From contig SXSC01000006.1 of NCBI GenBank assembly GCA_005792355.1, positions 1-54,832 on the forward strand: a DNA stretch of 54,832 nucleotides, read 5' to 3'. Below are positions 27,070-36,515 of the stretch, piece after piece. This stretch comes from Opitutaceae bacterium. GTDB lineage: Bacteria > Verrucomicrobiota > Verrucomicrobiia > Opitutales > Opitutaceae. A program made the translations under genes and the position numbers. The notes beneath the pieces were generated by a model. The model did not search any database. It saw only the letters and a program-made list of their open reading frames with translations, and had not been told where the DNA came from. Each line of letters opens with the position of its first letter. Positions within the stretch are counted from its first letter, which is position 1.

Positions 27070-30000
27070 TCAGAATGAAAACGTATTCGTGAGGATGAAC
27101 GTGCGCTTTTCGGGAATCGTGAAGACCGCGACGTCACCGTTGGACAGCGTGGCCTGACCGCGGCGCTCGACGTTGTTGAAGAGATTGCGGACGTTGACCT
27201 GCACGCGCCAGTTGACCTTGTTCTGCAGGATTCGCCGGCTGTAGCCGACGAAGCTGTCGAGCTCGTTCAGCGCCCGGCCGCTGATCGGCTTCGAAACGTC
27301 GTTGATCGTCAGCGTGTCGTTCGGCCCGATGAAGCCTTCTGAATAGGTCAGTTCACTGCCCTTGGCCACCTTGCTCCCGTAGCCGATCACCGCCGGCGAG
27401 CGATAGCGCCAGCTCCCGCCGACGAAAGCGCCCTTGAAGGGGCCCTGGGCCCAGCCGTAACGCGAGGTGACGTTCACCCGGTCACGGCTCATCTGCGCGA
27501 CGCTCTTGCCATCGGATGCTTCGATGAAATTCCAAACGTTGACCCCGGTGCGAGCCGCGTCGTTGATCGTCAGCGTCGGCGTGGCGGTGTACACCGCCGT
27601 TTTGTACCTGGCCCAGACGGGGAGGCGATCGGCGATGAAGCCCAGCCAACTGCCGCCGAGGTTGGTCTCCACGGCCTCGTTGCGCGCAAAGCTGGCACTG
27701 AAGCGCCAGTTGGGGGTGGGATTCGCAATGAGTTCGATCTCGGTCCCCTTGCCCTCTTGGTCGGAGACGACGTCGTAGGTCTCCCGCTGGCTCGCCGGAC
27801 GATTACCGAGGCCGATGCTTCTGACGCTTTCGGAATAATTGGCGTACTTCACACTGGAGGGGGCGCCGGCGAGGAGGGCGGCGCGCTCGAGTTCGTAGAC
27901 CAGACCGCGAAACGGATTGGTCCCGCCCAAGCCGCCGGCGGCACGGAGCGTGTTGTTGATCCCTTGGGTGACCGAGGTCTTCTGGCGGTTGATCCGGAGC
28001 ATCAAATTGTCCTTCAGCAGGTGAAAGGACACCCCGTAGTTCTTGCCCACGCCATCGCCCACCTGCGTCAACGTGCCGTCCAGGTTCAACTTGATGCTGG
28101 ACGGCGGATCATGGGTGTTGGACTCGTCGTAGAAGATCGAGAGCCAGCTGACCGGATGGATGACGACGTCGACGAGTCGCGTCTTGCCCGAACGAGTTTG
28201 ATCGAGCGCGTACGCGCCGGGCTGCTGCTTGCTGCCATCAAATTGATCATACCACCAGGCAAAGCCGGCGTTGTTGCTCGTGCCCAGGCCGGTGCCGCCA
28301 TTCGTGCCCGTGCGAATCTGCCTCGTCGTGTCGATCGAGTAGGCCTTGCTGACATCTTTGCGCTGCCCGTAGGTCACGACCAGCTTGTCCTTGAGGAAGA
28401 AACTCTGGATCGTCTGGACGTTGCTCGAAATATGCCGGCGGCTGTTCGTCGTGTTGTCCGCGCCATACGGATTGTCGAGGGTGGCCACCTGCCAGTCGGT
28501 GCCCGGCAGAATACCGGGGGCAAACGGGTTGAAGGGAAGCTGCGCCGAGTAGGCGCCCTTGGAGGCCGGGTCCTGCGGGTTGTCGAGGTAGAAGCGGATG
28601 CGCGGGCTGCGTTGCGCCGCCCGGAGCGAATCGGCCGGGCTGCTGACATTGGCCGCCGCGAAAGGGGCGGCCAGGCTGGCCGGAGTATTGATGATCCGGA
28701 AATCGCTGTTGGCGCGCCCGTCCCGGGCCTTGTCGGCCGACCAGAGCGCGGCGACGCGGTGGCGCCCGATCCACTTTTGCCAGCCGCTTTTTTCCGTGAA
28801 ATTCAAATCATAGGAGGCCGACGCGCGCCGGCTGTCGAAACGGTAGAAGGAAGCGCCCGATCCCGGAGTGGTGGTAACGAAGTAGCGGCCCACGTTGGGA
28901 TTCGGCGTGACGCGATCCGGCAGAAACTTGTTGGCATCCACCCGCAGCTCGGTGCCGCTGAAGGGCAGGAGGTCGACAAATTTGCTGATGTAGCGCTCCT
29001 GATTGTTGCCGAGCTCGATGTAGAAATTCTTCAGCGGGTTGATTTCGATGGTAAAGCCGCGGATGTCGGCGTGCAGCCGGTTTTGCAGCGCATTCCCGGT
29101 GAAATTCGTGTCGATCGGGAAGAGGCTGTTGTCGCTCAACGACCGGTCGAAATTGTCAGGTGCGGCCGCCGCGGTGTCGTAGCTGCGGCTGAGCACCGTG
29201 GTGTTCGCATATTGGAACCCGGCGGGGGACGTGCCCGCAATATTGCCCATCAGCACGACCGGGTTCGTGGTGGTGTTGTAAATTTGAAAAGCCGGATTGA
29301 ACCCGGCCAGGCCCGGCGTGTTGACGTTGGCGGGGAGGGGCTGGCCGACCCCATTGTCGAAGATCGGCTTGCCGGCTTTGATCCACGGCGTGATCGCGTC
29401 CGTGATCACGGTGTTGCGCACCGGCGTGCGCTCGCGATGCACATCCTCCAGGTAGGCCCGGGCGCTGATCCACTTGAACGGCTTGGCCTCCACCGTGACG
29501 AAAATCCGCTCCTGGCGATCGAAATTCGGTTTGCGCGACGTGCGGCTGTCCGACTTCAGGCCGTCGACGCGCAACGCGAGTTTGTTCTTGATGATGGGCT
29601 GGTTCAGGTCGACGGACGTGCGCATCGAATCGTTGCTGTCGAACCGCGACTCCAGACTGTAACTGGGCTTGTTCACGCGGGCGCGCTTCAACGAAGAGTC
29701 GTTGTTGCCCGACGGATTGCCGGAGCCGAAAAGGATGGCGTTGGGCCCGGAGACGAACGTGAAGCGCTCGGTGTTGTACGTGTCGATCGGAATGTTGGTC
29801 GGGAAGAAATCGTGGGTGGGCGTGGACTGGCCCAGACCGCGGGCGCGGTTGTTGCCATTGATCGTCTGCGTGGTGAGCGTCGCGTTGTTGCTGGAGGTGA
29901 CATCGTAAAACTCATCCGTGCTCTCGATGTTGAGCGAGTAGCGAAAAGCATCGTCCATCGTGACGGCACCCACGTCCTGCAGGAACTCCGGCGTCATGAT

Positions 30001-30231
30001 GGAAACCTGCGCGGCCACATCCTTGAGCGAGGTGTTGAGGCGGCTGCCGGCGAGGGTGTCCTTCGCGAGATACCCGACGTCCTTCGAAGAATTCACCTCG
30101 AAGGGCGAAAGCGTGACGACGTCCACGGCGGCAGGGGTGGTTTGGGCGGAGAGGAAAAAAAGCGGCTGGAGCACTACCAGGAGCGTGAGACGGAGACAGG
30201 GAAACGTCGGGTTTGATCGGAGGGAGTTCAT
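27070..30231 (-). CDS. TonB-dependent receptor of the large Opitutaceae clade (1053 aa)
   Basis: The signal peptide spans about 1-30 (ending FFLSAQ). The TonB box is VVTLSPFEVNSSKDVGYLA (about 39-57), the spelling seen throughout Opitutaceae receptors. The plug (about 58-190) has SLKDVAAQVSIMTPEFLQDVG, then RGLGQSTPTHDFFPTNIPID and FVSGPNAILFGSGNPSG. The barrel ends TFILTNTFSF with terminal Phe. There is no carboxypeptidase-regulatory domain, which separates it from the receptors at 17371 and 33410. The gene is divergent from the acyltransferase at 30474 and shares a 242-bp intergenic region that contains a LacI-type operator candidate. It heads a run with two secreted metallo-hydrolases, so phosphorylated or nucleotide-like ligands are a reasonable guess. 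Confidence 0.93.
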   Translation of the reverse strand: MNSLRSNPTFPCLRLTLLVVLQPLFFLSAQTTPAAVDVVTLSPFEVNSSKDVGYLAKDTLAGSRLNTSLKDVAAQVSIMTPEFLQDVGAVTMDDAFRYSLNIESTDEFYDVTSSNNATLTTQTINGNNRARGLGQSTPTHDFFPTNIPIDTYNTERFTFVSGPNAILFGSGNPSGNNDSSLKRARVNKPSYSLESRFDSNDSMRTSVDLNQPIIKNKLALRVDGLKSDSRTSRKPNFDRQERIFVTVEAKPFKWISARAYLEDVHRERTPVRNTVITDAITPWIKAGKPIFDNGVGQPLPANVNTPGLAGFNPAFQIYNTTTNPVVLMGNIAGTSPAGFQYANTTVLSRSYDTAAAAPDNFDRSLSDNSLFPIDTNFTGNALQNRLHADIRGFTIEINPLKNFYIELGNNQERYISKFVDLLPFSGTELRVDANKFLPDRVTPNPNVGRYFVTTTPGSGASFYRFDSRRASASYDLNFTEKSGWQKWIGRHRVAALWSADKARDGRANSDFRIINTPASLAAPFAAANVSSPADSLRAAQRSPRIRFYLDNPQDPASKGAYSAQLPFNPFAPGILPGTDWQVATLDNPYGADNTTNSRRHISSNVQTIQSFFLKDKLVVTYGQRKDVSKAYSIDTTRQIRTGTNGGTGLGTSNNAGFAWWYDQFDGSKQQPGAYALDQTRSGKTRLVDVVIHPVSWLSIFYDESNTHDPPSSIKLNLDGTLTQVGDGVGKNYGVSFHLLKDNLMLRINRQKTSVTQGINNTLRAAGGLGGTNPFRGLVYELERAALLAGAPSSVKYANYSESVRSIGLGNRPASQRETYDVVSDQEGKGTEIELIANPTPNWRFSASFARNEAVETNLGGSWLGFIADRLPVWARYKTAVYTATPTLTINDAARTGVNVWNFIEASDGKSVAQMSRDRVNVTSRYGWAQGPFKGAFVGGSWRYRSPAVIGYGSKVAKGSELTYSEGFIGPNDTLTINDVSKPISGRALNELDSFVGYSRRILQNKVNWRVQVNVRNLFNNVERRGQATLSNGDVAVFTIPEKRTFILTNTFSF

Positions 30232-30300
30232 GGATACCGCGAAGGAAAGGGGGTAACAGGTGCGAAACGTGGAAGGAGCCTCGGCAGTGGCAATGCAAAA

Positions 30301-30316
30301 ATGATAACGATTACAT
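30301..30316. promoter_or_regulatory. Candidate LacI-family operator ATGATAACGATTACAT
   Basis: The 16-bp imperfect palindrome has a central CG and matches its own reverse complement at 10 of 16 positions, the common shape of LacI-family operators (compare TGTAAT-CG-ATTACA types). It lies 70 bp upstream of the TonB receptor start at 30231 in an otherwise gene-free divergent region (30232-30473). No regulator is adjacent; the LacI-type gene at 22800 is the nearest. Confidence 0.35.
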
Positions 30317-30473
30317 TAGGATCGAAGTGGACTCCGGAAAACGTTGTTTTCAGGCGATCGATCGGTGACGAAATTGACCTCAGCTTCATGCCGCGATTCC
30401 TGACCGGGCGGAAAAAGCGGCCGACCTAATCGTTGCCTTCCGCCACCGCATTCGCGATTACTCCACGCCCCCC

Positions 30474-31706
30474 ATGTCCACCCCTCCCGTCACCCCAACT
30501 CCGCCCGCCGCCGCACTCGTTCCCCCCGCCGCGTCCGCCCGCCTCGGCTCGATCGATGCCTATCGCGGCTTCGTGATGTTACTGATGATGGCCGAGGTGC
30601 TGCGGCTGTCACGTGTGGCGCAGGCGCTGTCGGAGAGCGGGCTCTGGAGATCCCTCGCCTGGCACCAGTCCCACGTTGCGTGGGTCGGCGCGTCGCTGCA
30701 CGACTTCATCCAGCCGTCGTTCTCGTTTCTGGTCGGCGTCGCCGTGCCCTTCTCGATCGCCAGCCGCGCCGCGCGCGGGACGTCGACCACGCGCATGACG
30801 TGGCACGCACTCTGGCGCGCACTGGTGCTCATCTTGCTTGGCGTGTTCCTGCGCTCCACCGGCCGCAACCTGACCAACTGGACCTTCGAGGACACCCTCA
30901 CCCAAATCGGGCTCGGCTACGGATTCCTCTTCGTGCTCGGGCTACGCCCCTCCCGCGACCACTGGATTGCGCTCGGTGCGATTCTCGCCGGGTATTGGGC
31001 GGCCTTCGCGCTGTGGCCGGTCCCCGGCGCGGACTTCGACTACGCCAAGGTCGGCGTGGCCAAGGCCTGGCTCGACGCCCACGGCCTCTCCGGCCTCGCC
31101 GCCCACTGGCAGAAGAACAGCAACCTCGCGTGGGCCTTCGACACGTGGTGGATGAATCTCTTCCCGCGCGAGAAACCGTTTCTCTTCAATGGCGGCGGCT
31201 ACGCGACGCTGAGCTTCATCCCCACCCTCGGCACGATGCTCCTCGGCCTCATCGCCGGCACTGTCCTGCGCAGCCCGCGCGACACCACCGCGAAGCTGAA
31301 GTGGTTCGCCCTCGCCGGGGCCGCGGGTCTGCTCGCCGGCGCGGCGCTCGGCTGGCTCGGGCTCTGCCCGGTGGTGAAACGCATCTGGACGCCAAGCTGG
31401 GTGCTCATGAGCGGCGGCGCGTGTCTGTGGATGCTCGGGCTCTGCCACTGGGTGATCGACCTGCGGGGACGACGCACGTGGGGGTTTCCGCTGCTGGTCA
31501 TCGGAGCCAATTCAATCGCCGCGTATCTGATCGCGCATCTGTTTGACGCCTTCATCGCGAAAAATCTCCTCACCCACCTCGGTGCGGACTTTTTCAAAAC
31601 GCTCGGGCCGGCGTATCAGCCATTGCTGCACGGTGGCGCGACACTGTGCGTGATGTGGCTCCTGCTCTTCTGGATGTGGCGGCGAAAGCTGTTTCTGAAG
31701 ATCTAG
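30474..31706 (+). CDS. Multipass membrane acyltransferase, NagX/DUF5009 (heparan-alpha-glucosaminide N-acetyltransferase-like)
   Basis: The 410-residue protein begins with a disordered Pro/Ala-rich tail and then LGSIDAYRGFVMLLMMAEV (24-42). The family motif is WHQSHVAWVGASLHDFIQPS (63-82), with His64, His67 and His76-Asp77. About ten transmembrane segments follow, including LLGVFLRSTGRNLTNW and a C-terminal WLLLFWMWRRKLFLKI. NagX/HGSNAT-like proteins acetylate amino sugars from acetyl-CoA across a membrane. Here the substrate is unknown. The stop codon TAG (31704-31706) lies inside the first CTAG of a 124-bp palindromic element, so insertion may have trimmed the C terminus. It is convergent with the sulfatase on the other side of that element. 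Confidence 0.86.
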   Translation: MSTPPVTPTPPAAALVPPAASARLGSIDAYRGFVMLLMMAEVLRLSRVAQALSESGLWRSLAWHQSHVAWVGASLHDFIQPSFSFLVGVAVPFSIASRAARGTSTTRMTWHALWRALVLILLGVFLRSTGRNLTNWTFEDTLTQIGLGYGFLFVLGLRPSRDHWIALGAILAGYWAAFALWPVPGADFDYAKVGVAKAWLDAHGLSGLAAHWQKNSNLAWAFDTWWMNLFPREKPFLFNGGGYATLSFIPTLGTMLLGLIAGTVLRSPRDTTAKLKWFALAGAAGLLAGAALGWLGLCPVVKRIWTPSWVLMSGGACLWMLGLCHWVIDLRGRRTWGFPLLVIGANSIAAYLIAHLFDAFIAKNLLTHLGADFFKTLGPAYQPLLHGGATLCVMWLLLFWMWRRKLFLKI

Positions 31707-31826
31707 TAGCGCGACCAATAACTTTCGTGACGTGTAGCTGCGAGCGCCAGCGAGTGGACCACCGGCGCGCTCCACTCGCTGGCGCTCGCCGCTACTTGTC
31801 ACGCTACTTTGCGGTCGGCACACTAG
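31703..31826. mobile_element. 124-bp palindromic MITE-like element, copy 1
   Basis: The element begins and ends with CTAG and has imperfect terminal inverted repeats. A 19-bp perfect inner dyad (31740-31758 with 31771-31789; 12-bp loop) is built on GCGAGCGCCAGCGAGTGGA. Its reverse complement matches copy 2 (39339-39462) at 122 of 124 positions. The terminal CTAGs supply the stop codons of both flanking convergent genes, and the inner hairpin could act as a bidirectional terminator. It encodes no protein. Confidence 0.88.
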
Positions 31827-33406
31827 CCCTTGGATCCGGCGACGCGCGGATAGCGGACCACCGGCACGTCGTTCCGCTGCACGGGGCCGGGGGTGCTGCG
31901 GCCCTGGGTGATGATCGTCTCGAAGCGGGCGCGCATCGACTGCACCCGTTCCGGCTGCGCCGCGGCCAGGTTCCTCGTTTCGCCCAGATCATCGTCGAGG
32001 TTGTACAGCTGCACGGGCGTCGCGCCGTCCTTGTCCGGTGCCAGGATCAGCTTCCACGCGCCCTCCCGCAGGCTCGGGCTGCCGGCACAGGCGGTGTTCA
32101 CCGCGTGGGATCGGATCGCCCGGTCGGCGCCCTGCAGCAGCGACAGGAAACTGAAACTGTCCTCGCCTGCGTCGGCCGGAAGCGTGACACCAAATATCTC
32201 GGCGAGCGTGGCCATGAGATCCACCTGGCCCACGAGTTGCCGGTTGACCGTGCCCGCTTTCACCACGCCCGGCCACCGCACCACAAACGGCACGCGGTGC
32301 CCGCCCTCATACACGGACGCCTTGTAGTCGCGCAACGGCCCGCTGGGAAAATGGCCCTGCGCCTCCAGCGGCGGCACGCCAATGTACGACGCGCAGCCAT
32401 TGTCGCTGGTAAAAAGCACGAGCGTCTGGTCGGCGACCCCCGCGGTCATCAGTGCGGCGAGCACGCGCCCGACCGCCGCGTCCGTTTCCATCACGAGGTC
32501 GGCATAGTCGCTGGCCAGCCCGCTCCGGCCGCGCCAACCGGCGTTGACGGCCAGCGGAGTGTGCGGCGACGTGAGCGGCAGGTAGAGGAGAAAGGATCGT
32601 TTCGCGGCCGCTTGTTCGCCGATGAAGCGGACGGCGCGATCCGCGAGCGCCGGCAGGACGTCCTCCAATTTCCAGCCGGGCAGCGCGGGGCCCTGCAGGC
32701 TGGCCTGGTTCTTCACGAGCTTCTCCGCCGGCAACAGCTCGCTCGGAATCCCGACGGTGCGATCGTGTTCAATAAAGCAATACGGCGGCCAGTTCGGCAC
32801 ATCGGTGCCAAAGTACTCGTCGAAACCGCGCTCGCTCGGCCCGCCCGGAATGCGTTGGGCGAAGACGGTCCGCCACGTCGCGCGCTGGGCGTCGGTCGCG
32901 ATCGTGGCGACCGTCCCGCCGCCGCCCGCCCTGCCGCCCAAGCCGGCGAAATGCCCCCGCTGCTCGGGCGTGATCGGCCAGTCGCTGCCCAGATGCCATT
33001 TGCCGATGCAGGCGGTCCGGTAACCCTGCTGCTGCGCGAGCCGGCCGATCGTCAGGCGGTCCGGCGCAATCAGCGGCTTTTCCCACAGGCCGACGATGCC
33101 CGACTGCAGCCGCGTACGCCAATGGTAGCGCCCCGTGAGCAGCGTGTAGCGCGACGGCGAACAGCACCCGGAGCTCGAGTGCCCGTCGGTAAAACGCATG
33201 CCTTCCGCGGCGAGCCGATCCATGTGCGGCGTCGGAATCTTCCCGCGCTCCCGGTTGTACGCCTGCATGTCGCCGTAGCCGAGGTCATCGGCCAAAATCA
33301 CGACGATGTTGGGTTGGGCGCGGGCGGCGCCGGTCGCGGTGCCCGCCAGGGGATCCGCGAGCGCCAGCGCGCTCAGCCCGAAAATTCGGTGGACGAGCGC
33401 ACGCAT
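31823..33406 (-). CDS. Secreted formylglycine-dependent sulfatase, paralogue of the one at 13603-15345
   Basis: The 527-residue protein has a short signal peptide (about 1-30, ending GAARA). The metal site is ILADDLGYGD (Asp40, Asp41) and the formylglycine motif is CCSPSR with Cys82. The next stretch, YTLLTGRYHWRTRLQSGIV, is identical to the other sulfatase over many residues, and TACIGKWHLG and HRVPFVVRWPG are also shared. The two therefore arose by duplication and may act on related sulfate esters. The receptor gene ends 3 bp before this start, so they are one transcript. The stop codon TAG lies in the terminal CTAG of the palindromic element, and the C terminus is about a dozen residues shorter than in the paralogue. 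Confidence 0.94.
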   Translation of the reverse strand: MRALVHRIFGLSALALADPLAGTATGAARAQPNIVVILADDLGYGDMQAYNRERGKIPTPHMDRLAAEGMRFTDGHSSSGCCSPSRYTLLTGRYHWRTRLQSGIVGLWEKPLIAPDRLTIGRLAQQQGYRTACIGKWHLGSDWPITPEQRGHFAGLGGRAGGGGTVATIATDAQRATWRTVFAQRIPGGPSERGFDEYFGTDVPNWPPYCFIEHDRTVGIPSELLPAEKLVKNQASLQGPALPGWKLEDVLPALADRAVRFIGEQAAAKRSFLLYLPLTSPHTPLAVNAGWRGRSGLASDYADLVMETDAAVGRVLAALMTAGVADQTLVLFTSDNGCASYIGVPPLEAQGHFPSGPLRDYKASVYEGGHRVPFVVRWPGVVKAGTVNRQLVGQVDLMATLAEIFGVTLPADAGEDSFSFLSLLQGADRAIRSHAVNTACAGSPSLREGAWKLILAPDKDGATPVQLYNLDDDLGETRNLAAAQPERVQSMRARFETIITQGRSTPGPVQRNDVPVVRYPRVAGSKG

Positions 33407-33409
33407 GCC

Positions 33410-36403
33410 TCAAAACACCCCCTTCACTCCGAACGTCAGGATCGTCCCAAAGGTCACGTTTTCCCGCACATAGGAGGGATCGACCTCGTAGCGGTATTCG
33501 CCGCCGTTGAAGAGATCACGCACCTGGAAGAACACGCCCGTCTTGGCGCTGAGCTGGAAACTGCCGTTGAGGTCGTAGAGGGTGCGTTGCCGGCGATAGT
33601 TGATGCGGCCGCTCGTCGAGAACGGGGTGTCGTCGGTGTATTTGGCGCTCACGCCGAAGGCGAAGCGTCGGTAGCGATAGCTGAGGGCCCCGCCCGCCAT
33701 GTGCGGCACCAAGCCGGCGCGGAGCACCGAGGCATAGGTGCGCGTGTAGCTGCCCGAGATATGCAATCCGCTCAGCACCCCCGGCAGAAACGAAAGAGCC
33801 TGGCTGTATTCCACGGTCAGATTGCGAAAGCGGGTGATGCCCGGGCGATTGCCGGACGAGATGAACCGATAAGTGGAATAGGTCGGGTCGTTCTCGTAGC
33901 CAAACTCCGCGGCGGGATACTCCACGGTCGACACGCTGTCGCGAATCTCCCGCTGGGACGCCGTGACGGCGAGGCTGCCGACCGGCTCGAAGTAGTAGGC
34001 GAGGCGGCCGGTGTAATTTTCCCCGCGCTCGGGCAGGAGGTTCGGATTCGGAACATTGACCGTCAGCGCGGTCTCGTTGAACACATAGACGCCGCCGAGA
34101 TTCGACAGCGGCGGGCGATTGATGGTGGTGGAGTAGCCGAGATGGGCCTGCAGGTTGCGCGCAATGGAGTACTTGACGCTGGCGGTGGGAAACAGGTTGT
34201 CGTAGTTGCCGGTGCGCTCGGTCTTCGGCTGGCTCATGTACTGATAGACCAAGCCCGGCACCGTGGTGGCCCGACCGTTGGCCGCGGCGACCGCAAAGCC
34301 GGCCGCCCGAACTTCCGCGGCGGATCGTGCCTTGAAGGCCCGGTCGGTGATCTGGGTGTCTTCCCAGCGCAGACCGCCCTGCAATTGCACCGGCCCAAGC
34401 TTGGTGTTCGCCATGGCGTAGTTGGCGAGAAAGCGCTCCTTGAAGTAGGCGGCGCCCGTGATGTAGGCGGAGTAAAAGTTCTCCGGCGTCGCGGTGCTCA
34501 CAAAATACTCCGGGTGTTCGCGAAACTGCTCACCGAGCACGACGCGATTGGGAAACACCGGAACCCGACCGGAGCCCGAAATCACCCGGACCTGATCCGT
34601 CTCCCAATTGTAATTCGGCAGGGCCACCTGGGCAAAACTGCCCGTCGTCCCACCGCCCGGCCCGACGTATTGGTAAGTATTGGCGGGATTCGGATTCCGA
34701 TAGCGCCGATATTCCTCGGTGACCTTCGTCCCGACCTTGAACCACGTGGGCACCCGCCACCCCGTGGTCAGGCGGGCGTTGGCCTGCGCGAGATAGATTT
34801 CGTTCTCTGCGAACCGCCCTTCTTCCACGACCCGCGGGTTGGTGTAGTTGACGAGGTCCGCGAAATCGCGTCCGGCGGTCTGCGTAAACTGCCAGTCCTT
34901 GTCCACCGGGGAGCTCCGCGTCACGTTGAATTCGAGCCCGGTCAGCGCAGCCGTCGGGACATTCTGCGGACCCACCCGGCGCAGGGCCTCGTATTGATTC
35001 GTCGAAATCGAGTAGTGCAGCGCGCCATCCACGACCAGACCGCCCCGCGTATATTCGAACTTCGGCGACAGCGTGCGCGTGCGCGCGATCTTGTGGGAGT
35101 GGTTGGAACTGAGGGCGAGCGAACCGCCGGCATTGCCGATGCGGAAATTCGTCAAGGAATCGCCGATGACCGCCGCGCGATTGGCCGCGGATACCGTCAC
35201 GCCGCGATTGTCGAAGAAGGTGTCATACCAGTTGTACATCGCACCGAGCGACAGCACCAGCGACGGCGTGGCCTTGAAATCGATCGTGAGCGCCGGGGTG
35301 AAGCGCTCGGACAGCTTGGGCTGCTGGACAAACACGTTGTTGTTGAACACATACGCCCGGCTGTCGGCCGCGGTCGCAGCGGTGTTGTAGTTCGTCGTGA
35401 CGCGCTGCTGCAGCGCATACTGGTTGGACTCGCTGATATTCAGGACCACGCCGAGTCGGTTGCCCCAGAAGACGTCGGAATATTCCAGAATGCCGCCGGG
35501 ACGAAATTTGCGCGTCCGGGTGTCACCCGGCCCGTAGCTCGGGCTCAGGCTGAACCGGTCGGTGTTGGCCATGAAATTGGCCTGCCAGGTGATCCGCCGG
35601 CCCTTGCGCTCAAAGGCCCGCTTGGTCTTGAGATTGATGGTGCCCGCGGGTGCGTTGGCGTCCATTTCCGCACTGCTGGTGTAGTTCACCTCAATCCGAT
35701 CGATGCTGTTGATCGACACCTGGTCGAAGCTGAACGAACGCGCCCCGCCGCCGAGGCCCTGCGAGCCGTCGCTGCTCGCCATTTTGAAACCGTCCACGCT
35801 CACGCCGACGTATTGCGGGTCCATGCCGCTCAGGCGCGGGCCGCGGGAGTCGGGGCCGACATACTCGAGATCGACGCCCGGCATGTTCTTGAGAAATTCG
35901 CCGACGTTGCCCTCCGCGACATCGCCGAAGAATTCCGACGATACGCTGTTGGTCACATTCATGGAGTTGCGCTGCTCCATAATCGCCTTGGCGTGGCCCT
36001 CGCGTTCGGCGGAGACCACGAAGGCGCCAAGCTGCAGCACGTCTTCCGCTTGCGCGCGACCCGTGGTACTGCGGAGTTCGAAATCCAGCGTCACCGTCTG
36101 GCCGGCCGCCACGGTCACGACCCCACGGTCGGCCTTCGCGCCGGTGTAGGTGACCGTGACCACGGCCGGGCCGGCCGGCACCGGGGCCAGGCGAAAGCTG
36201 CCGTCGCTGGCGGTCGTGGCAGTAAGGCCGGTGCCTTCCAAACGCACTTCGGCACTGGAGACGTATTGGCGCGTCGTGAGGTTTAGCACGCGACCGGTCA
36301 CCGTGCCAAACATCGTCGCGCTGGCGTCCGTCGCCCCGGAGGCGGATGCGTGGGTCAGAGCGAGGAAGGCGCTCAGGGCGGCGAAAAGGTTTTTTGCTTT
36401 CAT
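33410..36403 (-). CDS. TonB-dependent receptor with carboxypeptidase-regulatory-like domain, paralogue of 17371-20469
   Basis: The 997-residue protein has a signal peptide (about 1-24, ASASGA). A regulatory-like beta-sandwich follows (about 30-110: MFGTVTGRVLNLTTRQYVSS, DGSFRLAPVPAGP). The TonB box is VLQLGAFVVSAEREG (about 124-138). The plug contains GDVAEGNVGEFLKNMPGV and FSFDQVSINSIDRIEV. The barrel ends ILTFGVKGVF. The plug motif GDV..GNVGEFLK and the C-terminal motif are shared with the other receptor of this type. ATG 36403 was chosen because it directly precedes the signal peptide; an upstream frame would add 32 residues. The sulfatase starts 3 bp after the stop, showing one receptor-sulfatase transcript. 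Confidence 0.94.
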   Translation of the reverse strand: MKAKNLFAALSAFLALTHASASGATDASATMFGTVTGRVLNLTTRQYVSSAEVRLEGTGLTATTASDGSFRLAPVPAGPAVVTVTYTGAKADRGVVTVAAGQTVTLDFELRSTTGRAQAEDVLQLGAFVVSAEREGHAKAIMEQRNSMNVTNSVSSEFFGDVAEGNVGEFLKNMPGVDLEYVGPDSRGPRLSGMDPQYVGVSVDGFKMASSDGSQGLGGGARSFSFDQVSINSIDRIEVNYTSSAEMDANAPAGTINLKTKRAFERKGRRITWQANFMANTDRFSLSPSYGPGDTRTRKFRPGGILEYSDVFWGNRLGVVLNISESNQYALQQRVTTNYNTAATAADSRAYVFNNNVFVQQPKLSERFTPALTIDFKATPSLVLSLGAMYNWYDTFFDNRGVTVSAANRAAVIGDSLTNFRIGNAGGSLALSSNHSHKIARTRTLSPKFEYTRGGLVVDGALHYSISTNQYEALRRVGPQNVPTAALTGLEFNVTRSSPVDKDWQFTQTAGRDFADLVNYTNPRVVEEGRFAENEIYLAQANARLTTGWRVPTWFKVGTKVTEEYRRYRNPNPANTYQYVGPGGGTTGSFAQVALPNYNWETDQVRVISGSGRVPVFPNRVVLGEQFREHPEYFVSTATPENFYSAYITGAAYFKERFLANYAMANTKLGPVQLQGGLRWEDTQITDRAFKARSAAEVRAAGFAVAAANGRATTVPGLVYQYMSQPKTERTGNYDNLFPTASVKYSIARNLQAHLGYSTTINRPPLSNLGGVYVFNETALTVNVPNPNLLPERGENYTGRLAYYFEPVGSLAVTASQREIRDSVSTVEYPAAEFGYENDPTYSTYRFISSGNRPGITRFRNLTVEYSQALSFLPGVLSGLHISGSYTRTYASVLRAGLVPHMAGGALSYRYRRFAFGVSAKYTDDTPFSTSGRINYRRQRTLYDLNGSFQLSAKTGVFFQVRDLFNGGEYRYEVDPSYVRENVTFGTILTFGVKGVF

Positions 36404-36515
36404 CGGGTGAACCAATTTCTTGCTTGGCGTATTGCGGGGGCGAAGGTGGAGCGGCGGGGCAAGCTCTTTGAACCACCGGGTCTTCGGCTTCCTCCCCATG
36501 GTTCAGTTTCCGCCG

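Noticed and set aside
27757..30216. An 819-codon plus-strand open frame antisense to the TonB receptor at 27070
   Set aside because: Same reasoning: no motif, biased composition, and the opposite strand encodes a full receptor.
31646..36286. A 1546-codon open frame on the plus strand across the sulfatase and TonB receptor
   Set aside because: It is antisense to two recognised genes, its translation is rich in Arg, His and Ala without any family motif, and GC-rich DNA with this codon use often leaves long antisense frames open.
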